64,000 nt of DNA from Tubiluchus corallicola (GCA_030141605.1 JAQGDQ010000014.1:682001-746000); one strand, 5' to 3'; shown: positions 36,256-48,727, numbered from the stretch's first letter. Notes: generated by a model from the sequence alone, not told the origin. Program-made: numbers and translations.

Positions 36256-36715
36256 ACTGTTCATACAAAGTTATACTACTTAGCGTTACGCTTACCTGTT
36301 TGAAAGACTTACGCAAATGAAAAAGAAAGTTATCAAAAATTTAAATATTTGCGCCACCTGGAAAAACCGCACTATATCACCATCCCAGAGTGCACGACTG
36401 ACTCACCAAAAACACATAATTAATCTTATTGACAATATGAAATAATTTAAACTTTTGTTTACTTAGCGAAGAATGTGCTACGAATGCTCCGATTGCTTTT
36501 CCAAACTTTACAAAATTTAACTTAAATTATTCCAAAAGATATACCGTTAAATTGGCTGCGCCTCGCGGGAGTTGAAAATTACAAGTTTTCTATGTGACGC
36601 AAGCTCTGTACGTAATAAACAGTATATAAGTGATGTGAGATTTCAAGACTAATTTTTAAGCTTTATTTATGAAGACTGTTTTCTTGTGCTTTAAGCAAAC
36701 CTAGCTTGTTGATAG
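36256..36715 (+). repeat. Dispersed repeat family R1, copy 2
   Basis: This is the fullest copy in the window. It shares TTACCTGTTTGAAAGACTTA and GCGCCACCTG with copy 1 and TTTTCTTGTGCTTTAA with copy 3. Divergence between copies is substantial, so the insertions are not recent. Confidence 0.65.
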
Positions 36716-36831
36716 TGATTGTACCACTCTTGAATTTGAATTAACCTAATCATGTCACCCTTATATGTTATAATCCTTGTGCATTTACATGTCTATGCTG
36801 CCTTAAGAGTGTAAGCTTGTTCACAGCTTTA

Positions 36832-36971
36832 TCTTATGAGGTTCTTCCAGAACGTGATCCATATTTCAACGTTCTTCCTCACCCTAGAAGCTCTCCTTAC
36901 CACGGGGAGACAGATGTCTTTACTTACGCATTTGTTGATGTTAAACTAGAGACAAGCAGAAAGACATTGCA
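36832..36971 (+). other. Possible orphan terminal exon
   Basis: After an acceptor-like TTCACAG, an open stretch encodes YEVLPERDPYFNVLPHPRS and then GETDVFTYAFVDVK up to a TGA. The composition looks more protein-like than its surroundings. It may belong with the candidate exons at 34805-35164, but phases do not settle this. A second frame is also open, so this stays tentative. Confidence 0.2.
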
Positions 36972-36974
36972 GAA

Positions 36975-39900
36975 TAGTTGAGATTTGAAAGACACCAGGA
37001 GTAGAAGCGGGATGTTTGTGTTTGTTGCTGTACGGTTTATAACATTGGCATTGATTTACGTGTGACCAAACGTCCTAGGAAGTTTGACGCCATGGTGATG
37101 ATGGAAAAAGAATGCGTATATACATTTCATTGTGTCTACTACCAAAAATTAATTTTGGTAAATTTATCAAAAGATGGCATTTAGATAAATAAGGTATATT
37201 ATGTACACATCTTCTCTTTTGTATGCCAAATCTAAAACACGACGCCTCACTACAATTGACTCTTTGTCCTGGCACATGACTAAAACACCTTTATTTTCAT
37301 TTTAAACAGTTATTCCTTTCGTTAAAAAATTTAAAATATACAAAATTATCCTTACATTTAAAAGAAAGCGATTCATAACCTAGTGAGCTAACGAAATTAA
37401 CATCAGAGGCGCCAACTAAGACACTTAAAGAACCAGATCCAGAAATGCCTAATATACATACCTAAGCTACTCTAATCTTATAACTTTTCCCTAAATTAAA
37501 ACTACGAGGACATTTTCTAAGTCTAACTATCTAGCATTGGTCTAACGTGGTTACAAACGGAACTCTGAACTTAACTACAAACAAACAAACAAAGCATGAA
37601 ACGTCCACTGGGCCGTACACCAAACTCTACTGGGCCTTGACAAGGATCAGACTTCGCCCCTGTCCAGAAGCCAACTTGAAACAATCAAACTTAGGCCTTC
37701 CAGAACCTCTGCCACACAAACGTGATATGCATGCATTTTAACGTTATGACTGCAGGCAAATTGAACGCTAATCAGACCCCAAAAGAGTTTGATGACCTTG
37801 CTTATTATCAATTTCAGAAAAAACTATTAATTTTAGTAAGAAATCGCCTGCAGGCTGCAGTCCCAATACTGCAACATCTAGCCAGTAATAGGTTTATTAT
37901 TGGAGAAACAATGAGTCTATTTCACATTATTATCATTGCAACAAAATGACATATTATCTACTTTTAGCTTTAAACTTTGTCGTAAAGTAAAATATCGCAA
38001 CTGTGTTAAGGTTATACGCCAACAAAAAACGAAATGCATGGAAAGATCGGTAAAAACATTTCAGCGCTCTGCTGATGGTTCTTGTTGACAATCAGACTGA
38101 TAAAAGTCGCAAATTTGCCCCCGCCGCTCTTAGAAAACACCAATAAATCACTAACCCACAATTTTAAACACCGCAAACGAAGCCAAAGCAGGTTACTGTT
38201 ATGCTGCTGTGCTTCATTAGAGATATTTCAATAATGTGGTATTTTTAATCATAGTTCAAATAGCAAAGATTAACCTTTAAATTTGTTTGCCAATTTTATT
38301 AAAAAGTTATTTTCTTGCATAAATTTACATACTATTTACATACTTTTTAACTCTCTGGCAACATTGAATGAAGAGTAACTACTATACTACTGCAAGACCA
38401 CGTGACTGAACATTCCATTGACAAAAACTGTTTGCTTTTTCAATACGTATAATTAGAAAACGCTTTAGTAAATGAAATTTTTAAGAAAAATTTTATTATC
38501 AAAACTTCACTCTCAATTAAATTAAAAAGCTGAAAACTTCTGCTCTTTGTTTACTTTTCTTCATAACAGTTTAACAAGATCTTTATGTCGCGCATATGTG
38601 ATTCTGGAACCCTGCCGTGTCTGACATCATTATTGTCCAGCTTCCTGCCGCTCTTCATTCTTCACATGTTCTGGTAACATTATCCATGGCTTCTGTTCGC
38701 CTCGTGTGCCGCGTGCACAATGAAGTGCCACCCCTGCAGTACACGATATCCTTGCAAGGGTTCATGGGTCACGTGTTCTACATTAAATACACCTGGCTTC
38801 ATCCTGTAATGTTAGAAATTTGTTTATGAAAAGAACTCAGAATAAAAGCTTTTGCTGTTTGTTTATTTTAACGTGGATCTGTTGATTGCTTACGTAGAGA
38901 GCATACGTACGATGAGCATACGTAGTGCATGATCAAAAATTTGAACATCAATTTTTAAGTTGTCTTGCTGAACTCACACACAATGTTTAACGCTTAATGT
39001 ATGCAACGTATGCAATAAGCTGGAATAGTTGCCAACGTTATTTGCTATAGTTATTATAACCAGCGTAAAATTATATTTCTTCATGTCTCGTTTTAGACTC
39101 TTTGCTAACAGAATAAGCTAATCACACAGTATTGTTTACCAGTACTAAGTTCTAATAAAAAGGAAGTGGTGCTGACAAGCCAGTGGCATAGCAGTCTCTA
39201 GTTTTTTGCTGGATTACTGCTGCGTTTACCCTGGAGCGCAGATTTCTTTTATTTTAGAGTGGGCCTGCCCAGTGTCTACAATAGACGTAATAGGTATCTT
39301 GGTCACCAGAATTTTTAAATGCTAATAATTTATTATTTTTATAGTTTATTATTTTAAACAGGTAATCATTGTTTTTGCATAATTATGTACTAATTCTTTT
39401 AATAATTTAAATTAGTTATTTTGATTCGATTTGATTTCATTTTTGATAGGATTTTCATACCGAGCTAAGTGTTCTACCATTTCTATTTTGTGCAAAAAAG
39501 AGTGACAATTTGGAGAAAATAAAAAGTAAAAAATCGCTTGTCGATTAATTAACATTAGCTTGTCTAATGTTATCAGCTAGTTTTGATTATTTTCTCAAAG
39601 CCGGCAAGTTTATTTTTATGTTTTTGAAATGCTTGGTATAATGTTACGGAAAATACTGCGTGTTATTATTTACTATGCCTTATCGATTGTTATTGTTTGT
39701 TTATTGTACCGCCTTAATAATACACAACCATCAAATTCATGTTTGCGTCTAAAAGCGGAATGTACGCCAGCTAAGAATATAAGCCTAATACTGACTACTA
39801 ATAACACTGTGATTAGCGTATTTTATTATCAACTTTTATTTTATCTTGTTTGTTTGAAAAAGATCTGATTCACATGAAAAAATTGTGCATGGTTTTCAAT

Positions 39901-40370
39901 TTTTACTTCCTTAGATTTTTCACATTTCCTGTCTTTCAACTTTGATATCAAAATTTAATTAATTTTGGGTTTGTACAGTACCAGCGTTATATCCTTTTAG
40001 ACATGGCTAATGATTCTGCTGGTGTACTCGCTTGTTCGAGACAATGAGCTTGATTCCATTTCCAACAACCTATGTTAAAGTCAAACTAAACCCTCACTAT
40101 AATATAAGCTTTTACAATTTAAAATCCTTCTCTCATTGCGAATACTCAATTTATTTTATTATGAACTTACTGTAAAACTTGTTTCTTTTGGTTTTTAATC
40201 ACTCTTTGTTATTAAATTTAAAGAACAGCTATTTTTCTTTGCGCGATACGAATGACGTAATTAGTACAGTTCACGAGGCCACTAAAGATCAGTAAAAAAA
40301 CATCGGTAACCAAAGACGCTTTCTGTATTACGTACGTCATTCTCGCTCACTCGCGCCAAAGACGCGAAAC
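36975..40370. other. Region upstream of the nicotinamidase exons
   Basis: I searched this for the missing N-terminal nicotinamidase exons and found none. An open stretch at 37757-37830 (KLNANQTPKEFDDLAYY) with a donor-like GTAAGA faintly recalls an EF-hand end, but this is not enough to call an exon. Confidence 0.35.
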
Positions 40371-43300
40371 ATGGCGATCATTACGACAAAGCACACGTCC
40401 GAAATTCGCCAGAAAAATGTAAGTTATTTAATTTATAGGTTTCATTTGTTTAATAATAATTATGAATTCTTTGTGTAATCATAATAATGCGTTAAAAAAC
40501 CTTCAATGTCTGTTGAGGTTATATAGGCCTTCAAGTGTACTTGCCATCGAGAGGTGGATCCTTTGAGTTTTCCGCGCTCAGGATTTTATACTTTTGCACG
40601 GATTTGCTTACGAACGTTTTTAATTACAGAACTCATTACGGAAACTAACACGTAAATGAGGAACATTGTTCAATGTATCTTTAATGTCCGTTTTGAAAAG
40701 TGCCTGTGCAGTCCTACGAATTATTTTGTTAATAATATTGCTTTCGATCAGGTGAAGGGTGAAGCTGTGAAGATTTATAAAGGTGAAAATCCAGACGTTG
40801 ACAGCTACTCTGCCTTCTTTGATAACAATCAAGTAGGCATAACTGAGTTGGAGGCAGAACTGCGTAAAAGAGGCGTCACAGACGTTTACACCACTGGACT
40901 AGCTTATGACTATTGCGTTGGTAAGATATGGAGAAGTTTACCTGAAGTTACCAATCGATTTAAATTAAGTAAATCTATATCTTGCTAATTACTGAAATTT
41001 TACGTTTCTCTAACAAATTATGAAGCAAGTAGATAGTCTGACTTTGGAAAATTTATTTATTCGCACAATGTTTGGGCATATGCAGCATGCATCAAATGTT
41101 ATTGGAACTAAAACCAAATATAAAAACAACTACAGAAGATATAATCTAACATTAGAAATGCCTGCCCTAAGTGATGAACTTTGTACTGGTCGCTGGGGAA
41201 CACAGTAGTCTAGCGGTCATGGTATCCATCTTGTAACAAGAAGTGCCTGGTTCAAATCAAGGATATGTGTTCCAACTTTTTCACATTTCCTGTTTTTCAA
41301 GTTTCGATTTCAAAATTCAGTTAACTATGTGAATTTATACTTTTCGTTTTCACTTGCATATGAGTAAACTAAAGTATAAACGGTGTCAAGTATATACATT
41401 TTAAAACGCTACCAAATTTCTTACTTAGCACAGTAAACAACTTAGATATATTTATTTATTGAACCATTAAGCAAATTACAATAGGCAAAGAAAAACTAGA
41501 CTTAAAAGAACCATTCTACACAGAAACAAAGAACCTATACTGGTTCAAGGACAGAGAAACGCACACACACAATAGAAGATCATACATACACATTATAAAC
41601 TATTATTACAGTTAGTTAGTCACTAAGGTATCTGAGTTAGACCTGTCTTCAAATATTTTGTAGACCAATCTAGCATTAATTTTAATAATTTCTGCATCTT
41701 GCGACGCGTTTAAAAACACGAACTTTTCATTGGGAGACATATAATGAAAGTTACTATAAAAATCAGAAAGAATACAAAAACATGAGGTTGTTATATGAGC
41801 ATACAGTGGGCATTTAGCAATTACATGCAATTCATCCTCTACTCAATTCAAACAGCAATTTTTACATACTCATTGTTTTAAAGGTATTTTTTTGTTTATG
41901 GTATCTACCGATTTCAATTGCTAATTTATGAGCATTAACGCGAAATCTTGCTAAGTTAATTTTGACATGTTTTAATACATCAATCAACAAATAATTTTCT
42001 ATCCTATAAGTATTTTTGAAGAGATTATACGTTCTAAGTTTATTGACATTTTCATTCGGTGCAGCCCGGTTCATTTCCTGCTGCCAGTACTGTCTGCACC
42101 GGGATTCAAGTTTATCATTGGTGACTTTGATAAATTTCTTTTTATTAAATGTACCTTTGTGCTCCCAAACATGTCCAAAACCCAAATCAAACAAAACGGA
42201 TTTGATGAACGTAGCCTACGAAATTCCACCACCTTCACTAATGTGTTTGGAAAGAACATAAACATACTACACAGAACTTTTCAGGTACACTCCTACATTG
42301 CAATGGATCGTCTTTTACGAAGCCATTTTATACCATCATGACAAACTGGCTATAAAATCTCTGATATGGAATGGCCTCGTAGATTCAGTTGCTAATGTAT
42401 AATGCTTTATAATTGTCATGTGGGTTGAATAAAAAATAAAAATAATTAGATAAAGTAAACGGATAGGTGCTTTCACCTGCTCCGTAATCGCAGCCAGCAT
42501 GAGGATCATGCCTAAGACAGCTTAAGTCTGGCACTTTCTTTCTATAAATTATCGGCATTCAATTCGCATATTTTACGTCTCAATTACTGGTTTTGGAGAA
42601 CATGATTGCAACAATCCAGTATTGAACTCCGGACCTCTTGGCCGCCGTAATAATAAGCTTCGATTTTTTAATTTTTTAAACGCTTTTTAAAACCACGTAC
42701 ATTTTTATACTTGTTAATAAAATCCAGTGTTTTACGCCATACATATTAAATCCTTTGGTTTAGTCTTCATCGTTGTCGCCGTTATCGTCGTTACATTTAT
42801 ATTAATCATTTTTGTCAAAATTCTGTTTACAATAATCTTTAGAAACACTTTTAATTATCAATTATTAATAATTTAAATTTTTATAAAAAGAATTCCACAG
42901 ATAATTTTCTTATTGCAGGGTTTACATCGCGGGATGCTCTGGACTTGGGGTTTCGTGTGACATTGATAGAAGATGCAACAAGAGGCGTGTCTGAAAGCAG
43001 CATAGCTGACATGCGCAAAAGTTTACTAGACGGTGGCGCCGCCTTAGTGACTTCAGACGAGGTATTTAAAATTTAGTGATTTCTTTTGCCACGAAACAAG
43101 GAGTCACTTTTATAATAACTTTGATTTTTCTATTGTTCTGAAATTTTGCAAACTTCCAAAGCCAGAAAAAGCTAGTGCGTCATATGAAAATTTGGCAAAG
43201 CCCTGGCGCTTTTTAGAGGACAGAAATTTATGTTAAGCAGGTAAAAAAGCCAATTGACTGACGAGCAGTAATTGGTTTTTGTCATTAGTTAAAGCATTGA

Positions 43301-43623
43301 TGGAAAATTTTATGCCACAGCATTCGTTTAAAAATTCATTATAGTCTCCTTAAAACGAAAATTTCAAGGCAACATTCCCACAAATGAAACCTGCGCTGCG
43401 TTAACAAGAACAGTTATCATGTACGTGTGTGTGGTATTTGTGCATGATAGTACTGAAGGATTTGCGATCTACTGAAATCAGCAAACCAGAATGATAGACC
43501 TAGAGCTTCCCAGCTCAGCTGATGATTCATATTTTTAATTTCACGTAGGTTAAAGAAATGGCTCTGGGAAACGACAGACGACCAGAATTGGCAACCTATT
43601 TAATGGAGAAAATACAACTTTAG
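40371..43623 (+). CDS. Nicotinamidase/isochorismatase-family gene, C-terminal half
   Basis: Three exons are well supported: 40752-40920, 42919-43061 and 43549-43623 (TAG), with GT-AG borders and compatible phases (0/1, 1/0, 0/stop). The product reads IYKGENPDVDSYSAFFDN, then GLAYDYCVG, IEDATRGVS, LVTSDE and NDRRPEL, matching animal nicotinamidases (PNC-1/Naam type), which hydrolyse nicotinamide to nicotinate in NAD salvage. The catalytic Lys (IYKG) and nucleophile Cys (YDYC) are present. The N-terminal half, with the catalytic Asp and the metal-binding Asp/His residues, was not found upstream. A small possible first exon at 40371-40418 (16 codons, donor GTAAGT, phase 0) could join directly, but the product would lack those residues. 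Intron 2 carries a tRNA-like sequence and a LINE fragment. An AATAAA signal lies about 40 bases after the stop. The family is secure; the 5' structure is not. Confidence 0.8.
41197..41285 (+). repeat. tRNA-derived SINE head in nicotinamidase intron
   Basis: It has a good A-box (TAGTCTAGCGG) and B-box (GGTTCAAATCA) at tRNA-like spacing and a Thr-like anticodon loop (CTTGTAA), but the anticodon stem does not pair. The following TTTTTCACATTTCCTGT block recurs at 39917 without the tRNA head, suggesting a shared SINE body. Confidence 0.4.
41450..42270 (-). pseudogene. LINE 3' fragment inside nicotinamidase intron
   Basis: Minus-strand frames encode LRTYNLFKNTYRIENYLL, then LARFRVNAHKLAIEIGRYHK and VEDELHVIAKCPLYAH, the typical order of a LINE polymerase C-terminal region with a Cys-rich knuckle. 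At least one frameshift and a stop separate the parts. A poly(A)-signal-like AATAAATAAA near 41450 marks the 3' end. Confidence 0.6.
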
Positions 43624-43629
43624 TAGTAC

Positions 43630-44660
43630 AGTGTATTACATAGTAATGTATTGTTATATATAAATAAATCAGTGAAGCGTTTGCTAACAACTTGTAATTC
43701 CGAGAAAAGTTTTTTCTATGGTTATAGTGTTACCTGTAATGAATTGGATGCTCGTTATGTTTAAACTGGTTGTTCTTGGGCTACAGACCTGTAAGCTACA
43801 ATGACTGAAAATGATGATTATGGTTTTTGTTCACGTACTTGTAAATAAATTTCTGTGAACAAAGTCTATTAGCGTACATTACAAAATAGTTTAGAGTACT
43901 ATTTTAAGGTACATGCCATGCCAGAATGGTGAACTAATAGTGATCATAAGTATTATTATCATTTAACGGTAAGAGCAAGATTTATGCCTCGAATATAATA
44001 ATGTGGACTAATGTTTACCAACGCTATTATTGGGCGCACTTTATTGTTTCGTTGTTTCTAGGTGATAATTCATAAGTAAATAATAAATTAAGACCGACAT
44101 TCAACATTTTCTTTTTATTCTTTTATTTTTGCACAGATTTGGTAGAGAAAGATAAGACAAGACTGGAATTTGTTTTTCAGTGAAAATATCAGAAGTAAAC
44201 GTGCAACCAGCTAAAAACGACAAATGTTTCCTTCCGTGTAAGAAACGAAAAATGAAAACGCTATTGTAAATATAACTGAAATGGGCTAACACTCCTAGAC
44301 TTAATAACTTGTTGGTGAATCAATATTGATGATCATGCTGCTTCATGCAGGTAAATTGATTAGCTACGTACAAATTAGGGCCACCTCTAACTATCTATTT
44401 ATTAATTAAGACAAATACTGGTATACATGGACCAATATTAAATATAATGCTATTAAAGGTATACCTTAAAATATAGGTTAATAGCACATAATTCTCTCTG
44501 TTTTCTGATGCAAGCCACCTCATAATTAGTGCGTAGAAACAGCCCCATTCCCCGGTGTATTACGGATCAATTAGGTTTCATTTACCTTCTTGAATCTTTA
44601 TTATTGGCCTAGTTACTGACAGCAGGATGCAGGTACAATATAAGACCCTTGGGGTGTGTA
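43630..44660. other. Spacer between nicotinamidase and Kazal genes
   Basis: AATAAA strings at about 43662 and 43846 could end the nicotinamidase transcript. Nothing else was recognised. Confidence 0.4.
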
Positions 44661-44671
44661 GGGTGTATGTA

Positions 44672-44679
44672 TATAAATA
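44672..44679 (+). promoter_or_regulatory. TATA box of the Kazal inhibitor gene
   Basis: A TATAAATA string lies about 108 bases before the ATG of the two-Kazal gene. It implies a start of transcription near 44700-44710 and a short 5' leader. Confidence 0.5.
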
Positions 44680-44779
44680 ACACGACTGAATTTACTTTGA
44701 TCAGCCGGCTTCTACACTGTGTCACAACAACACTGCTTGCTTTCCAACACAATTCTCCGAGTAATTCCAAAATTTTGCG

Positions 44780-47265
44780 ATGGGCAGTTACCTGATTGTA
44801 TCTTTATTGCTTTGTGCTGGTAAGTCTTTATATACCTTATTAATTCATATGCTTAGTTAGTAAAATAAGGTACCAACCCATGGATGCTAATTACATTCAA
44901 CATACGTTTACAGCTATAATATAGTTCTGCGTCACAATTCAAATGTTTGTGATATTTTTTCATAAGCGTGTGTAATTCATCCATGATGTATGTGTGGGTG
45001 TGTATGTGTGGGGGGGGGTTGCGTGCGTGCGTGTTTTGTGCAACTGACGACTGCGTGTATGTATACATATAGACACACTCTAATTAAAAATAACTATTGT
45101 ATGCTTGTGATGAACTTGGTATATGAACACTGATACTTTGAGCTATAAAAAGCTATGATTTCACTGGATATGCTGATGCGCTTAAAAGCTGTATTAAGAC
45201 ATGTAGCTGATGATATGGGTAAAATATATACCTGTACGTTGAACGTTAATTTGTTTGTGCTTCTTAGTAAGAGTTATGACGGTTGTAATAATTTAAATCT
45301 TAAAGTTTTTCTGTTAGCATAACTGTATGGCCTTCAGCTCGTTGCTTATCAATAAATCAATCATTTTCCATAATTTTTAGGTCTAGTGTTCATTCATCGT
45401 CCGCCAGTAAATATTACAAATTATTATAAAAATGTGTTAGTTTTCTCACGTCTGACTTGCGTACCATGAAGTTATATAATTTAAAATCAGAAAACTGAGA
45501 CGATTTTTTAGCCTTCAAAGCCTTTTCCCTTAAAGTATCTGTCTAAACTGCATTGTCAATGTTTTGTGCAAAATCGTGTAAATGGTTCAAAAACCTAGGA
45601 TCGCTGCGCCATCTGGTACTGAAAAGTGCAATAGCCGAAAGGAAAACTTAAAGGACAAGAAAATGGTACCTGAAGTAAGTTGCAGAAAAATTGCCTTAAA
45701 AATTATATTACTTTACAGCAATTCTATGCACATATCGTGCTCGCGTTGAAAGGAATTTTAGTTTATTTTCATTTCAAATCTCCGACGTATTACTGTTCCG
45801 ATGGCGCCATTACATGACGTCACTGCGCAAACGTAAACCAGGCGAAGAAAAAGCAATGTTAAATTATGTCCCAATAAACTTTCCGTGCAAACTTTCCTAT
45901 ATTATTTAGCATTTCGCTTACCTACTGGAAAGATTTATATAATTAAAAATAATAACTAAAATGTTTTTGCCAGTTGGTAAAACTCACCCTCCAGGCTGCG
46001 CCACTCACTAGCCAAAAACGTATTTTTAATCTTATTGTCAAGATACAGTAATTTACTGTATCTTTTTAAGCTTTTTAAGACGAATTTTTTAAGCTTTATG
46101 TAAGTGGAGGGTTTTCTTGTGCTTTAATTAAATTTTCTGTGATAGTGTTTGGAACACTTTGGGCGGACGACTGTGTTTGTACGTTACAATGGGATCCAGT
46201 ATGCGGTACTGACGACGTGACGTATGGCAACGAATGTCATCTGGAATGCCAGAAAAGAAATTCTGTTCAAGGTAAACTATGCAAACTAATGTGTTATTAG
46301 AAACTTATTAGCCCAATAAATGTAATAATATAGTTAAACGTCAGAGTATCTTAATATAAACATATCGCAGAAGTAAATTATTTAAAAGAATTGAGCAGTG
46401 TCATAACTGAGCACTATTAAAGGCTAATGACATTCTCAAGAAAATAAACAATTATGCAGTTTGTACTGTAAAATCTAATTAGCGTAAACTAATATTGGTG
46501 AGCTCAGTGTCTGTTATTAAAACCAGCCAAGCGAAACAGTTGAAATATACCTAATTCGTCGAATCCGCATCCTTTTTTCTATTGTTAATACTATAATAAC
46601 TAATTTTTCAGATTTAGACGTGGCTTATTACGGTGAATGTGAAGAATTGTGCGCCTGCAATCTTATCTACGACCCAGTTTGCGGTCAAGATGGGGAGTGG
46701 TATCCTAATTCTTGTGCGATGGAGTGTGAAGGTAAAGTCCAATAACATCTCAATCTGGACTCATTCTGTGTAGTAACAGTGTAGGTCTATTCAGCCATTA
46801 GTCCATTGGTCTATCGAATTATAGGTCTGCCGGTCTTACAAACGATTGATACCGTGGTCTTATGGGCTAAATTATCTTTTATTCATTGGGACAACCAACT
46901 TATAAATGCTGCAATCATGATTTTATTAAAAAACATGAGATCCCTTGTGTTTAGGTTATTATGGATTAATATTAATTATTAGTTAAAATTAGCATAATTT
47001 CCTAAAGAAAGCCTAGTTTTTTATGAATGATTTTTCCAAAGTCATTCAATTTCACACCATTTTTTGTAAACAGTAATTTGATTTTTAATGACAAAAGTCA
47101 CTTAATTCAGACATACTGCTAATGGACTCATGCAATTTATTTCATGAATTTTTTTCATGTCCTATTGTTATTTTTTATTCTTGGTTTAAATCGTGCCTAT
47201 AGAATGCTGCATTTATTTTTTAAGGTGTGGACGAAGCTGACACAACTTCGGTTTGTGCTGATTAA
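44780..47265 (+). CDS. Secreted two-domain Kazal-type serine protease inhibitor
   Basis: Four exons (44780-44819, 46146-46271, 46612-46731, 47225-47265) join in frame through phase-1 introns to encode 108 residues. Exon 1 and the start of exon 2 give a signal peptide ([20 protein letters not shown]). Two Kazal domains follow, each with all six cysteines: [21 protein letters not shown] and GEC in the first; CAC, DPVCG, NSC, MEC and SVC in the second. The last Cys of domain 2 comes from the tiny final exon, which supports that exon despite its AAG acceptor. By the Kazal rule (second residue after the second Cys) P1 is Leu in both domains, suggesting chymotrypsin-, elastase- or subtilisin-like targets. 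Intron 1 holds a copy of a dispersed repeat reaching nearly to the acceptor. Confidence 0.85.
45876..46130 (+). repeat. Dispersed repeat family R1, copy 3, in Kazal intron 1
   Basis: It matches copy 2 in the TTAGCATTTCGCTTACCT block, in the CTCACTAGCCAAAAAC and AATCTTATTG blocks and in GGTTTTCTTGTGCTTTAAT. It ends within about 20 bases of the splice acceptor of Kazal exon 2. Confidence 0.6.
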
Positions 47266-48099
47266 ACGCCTTTGCCCGAGAATCCACGTTGGCGATCAAA
47301 ATTTGGATAGCATCAGAGCGTTTAGATTAGTTAATACTGCTATATTGCTATAACATTTCCATCTAACCATAAGTTTGTATTTCGAAGTGCGGTATATATA
47401 AAACTTTATTTGGTTAACGCATTTAAAATTAAATCATGATTTTTTTAAATTATCTTATTCTGTTTGCCTTTTCTTCAGTCTGAAGTTCCATCTTGTGAGC
47501 GTCACTCGAAGCTGGTACTTTGCTGTACATAAACGAATTACAGCTCCTCGAGATTACTACGCAGTAATGTACAGGGTGGCCGGTAACAAAGCACAGGAAA
47601 TGTCACAGAAAAAAAAACACAATTAATTTACGGTCGTGGGAAAAAGTCATAATTTTACCTTGGAAAAAAATTAGGCAATCAAACAAAAGTATTCAAGTCT
47701 GCCACAATTTAAGTACCACTAACGTAATAAAACATAAAATAATAAATCAGTTTATTAGCTGGCAATACAATGACTTGTAGATATTGAAAAAACAATGGCA
47801 TTACATGAATGTGAAAAAATCACATTTTGTTCAACATCTTAAGGTTACGGTTATTTCTTTTTTACTGTGAGTTTTTTTTTGCCTTTTTACCTGTGATTTT
47901 ATTACCTTGATTCGTATACAGACGCTCTACGCAGAGTCGAAAACAACGAAAAAAAACAAAGACAAGATTTATTTACCGTCGCTCATTTAACAGACAACGT
48001 TAGCACTAAAGGCCATTTAGCGTCATACACTTATAGCGATGTAGGTAAGGATGCAACGCCCAAATAACAAGTAACATGAAGGGTATATGTCCTGGCGTT

Positions 48100-48170
48100 T
48101 GCAGCCGCTAGACTCGAATTCAAAACTGCGTGGTTGCAGTCCGAAATCCAGACCACTCAGCCACCATTAA
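48100..48170 (-). repeat. tRNA-like SINE or tRNA pseudogene
   Basis: On the minus strand, TGGCTGAGTGGTC (A-box) and AATTCGAGTCT (B-box) are separated by a GGACTGCAACC anticodon-like region. Stems are incomplete. Confidence 0.35.
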
Positions 48171-48530
48171 CGTTACACTGTACGTTTAGAAAATAATGAT
48201 ATAGACCATTAACAAAACATTTCTAAAATTTGTGCTAGTTAATAAACTATAAACAAAAATAAACTTTATTTTTGACATTGTATAATCTTAAACGATGACA
48301 GAAATAATTAAGTCTGGAATGCAGGGGATTGGTAACACGAAACATTTTATTTACACCAATCTTTTTGTTTAATCTGGCATAAAAAAACGTTGAATGCCCT
48401 TGTAGCCTCAAAACAATTATTTTTATTTCCTAGGGAAGTTTTCACCCTAGCGAGCCTCATCCAACTGCATAGACTCTGCAGCTGAAATAGGAGTGGTAAA
48501 AGAGAACAACTCTCCGGTTTAGCAGCACAG

Positions 48531-48536
48531 TTTATT
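48531..48536 (-). terminator. Candidate poly(A) signal of the first sulfatase gene
   Basis: AATAAA on the minus strand, about 190 bases past the sulfatase stop codon. It is the first canonical signal I saw downstream. Confidence 0.35.
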
Positions 48537-48593
48537 GCAAAACTAATGATGCCTGCTAGGGGAAAAGTTTCTATAAGAAATAAAATATAATTT

Positions 48594-48690
48594 TGCTTCT
48601 TACAATAATATATTTGAGACTACAAAGGTATTCAACGTTTTTTGTGTTAAAATGCAAGTCTCAGGATGAGCTCTTTCATATTTAAATATT
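48594..48690. repeat. M2-related fragment in sulfatase 3' untranslated region
   Basis: Aligns with 49494-49590: GAGACTACAAAGG, ACGTTTTTTGTGTTAAAA and TCTCAGGA blocks are shared. The similarity continues past the M2 inverted repeat, so the true element is longer than the 150-base core. Confidence 0.55.
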
Positions 48691-48727
48691 TCAATATTTT
48701 AATCTGCTTCACCAAGGTAGCTTCTCT

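Noticed and set aside
41197-41273. Functional tRNA-Thr gene
   Set aside because: A- and B-boxes are present, but the anticodon stem does not pair and the acceptor pairing falls at the wrong spacing.
42016-42341. Plus-strand open frames in nicotinamidase intron 2
   Set aside because: They are antisense to the LINE fragment at 41450-42270.
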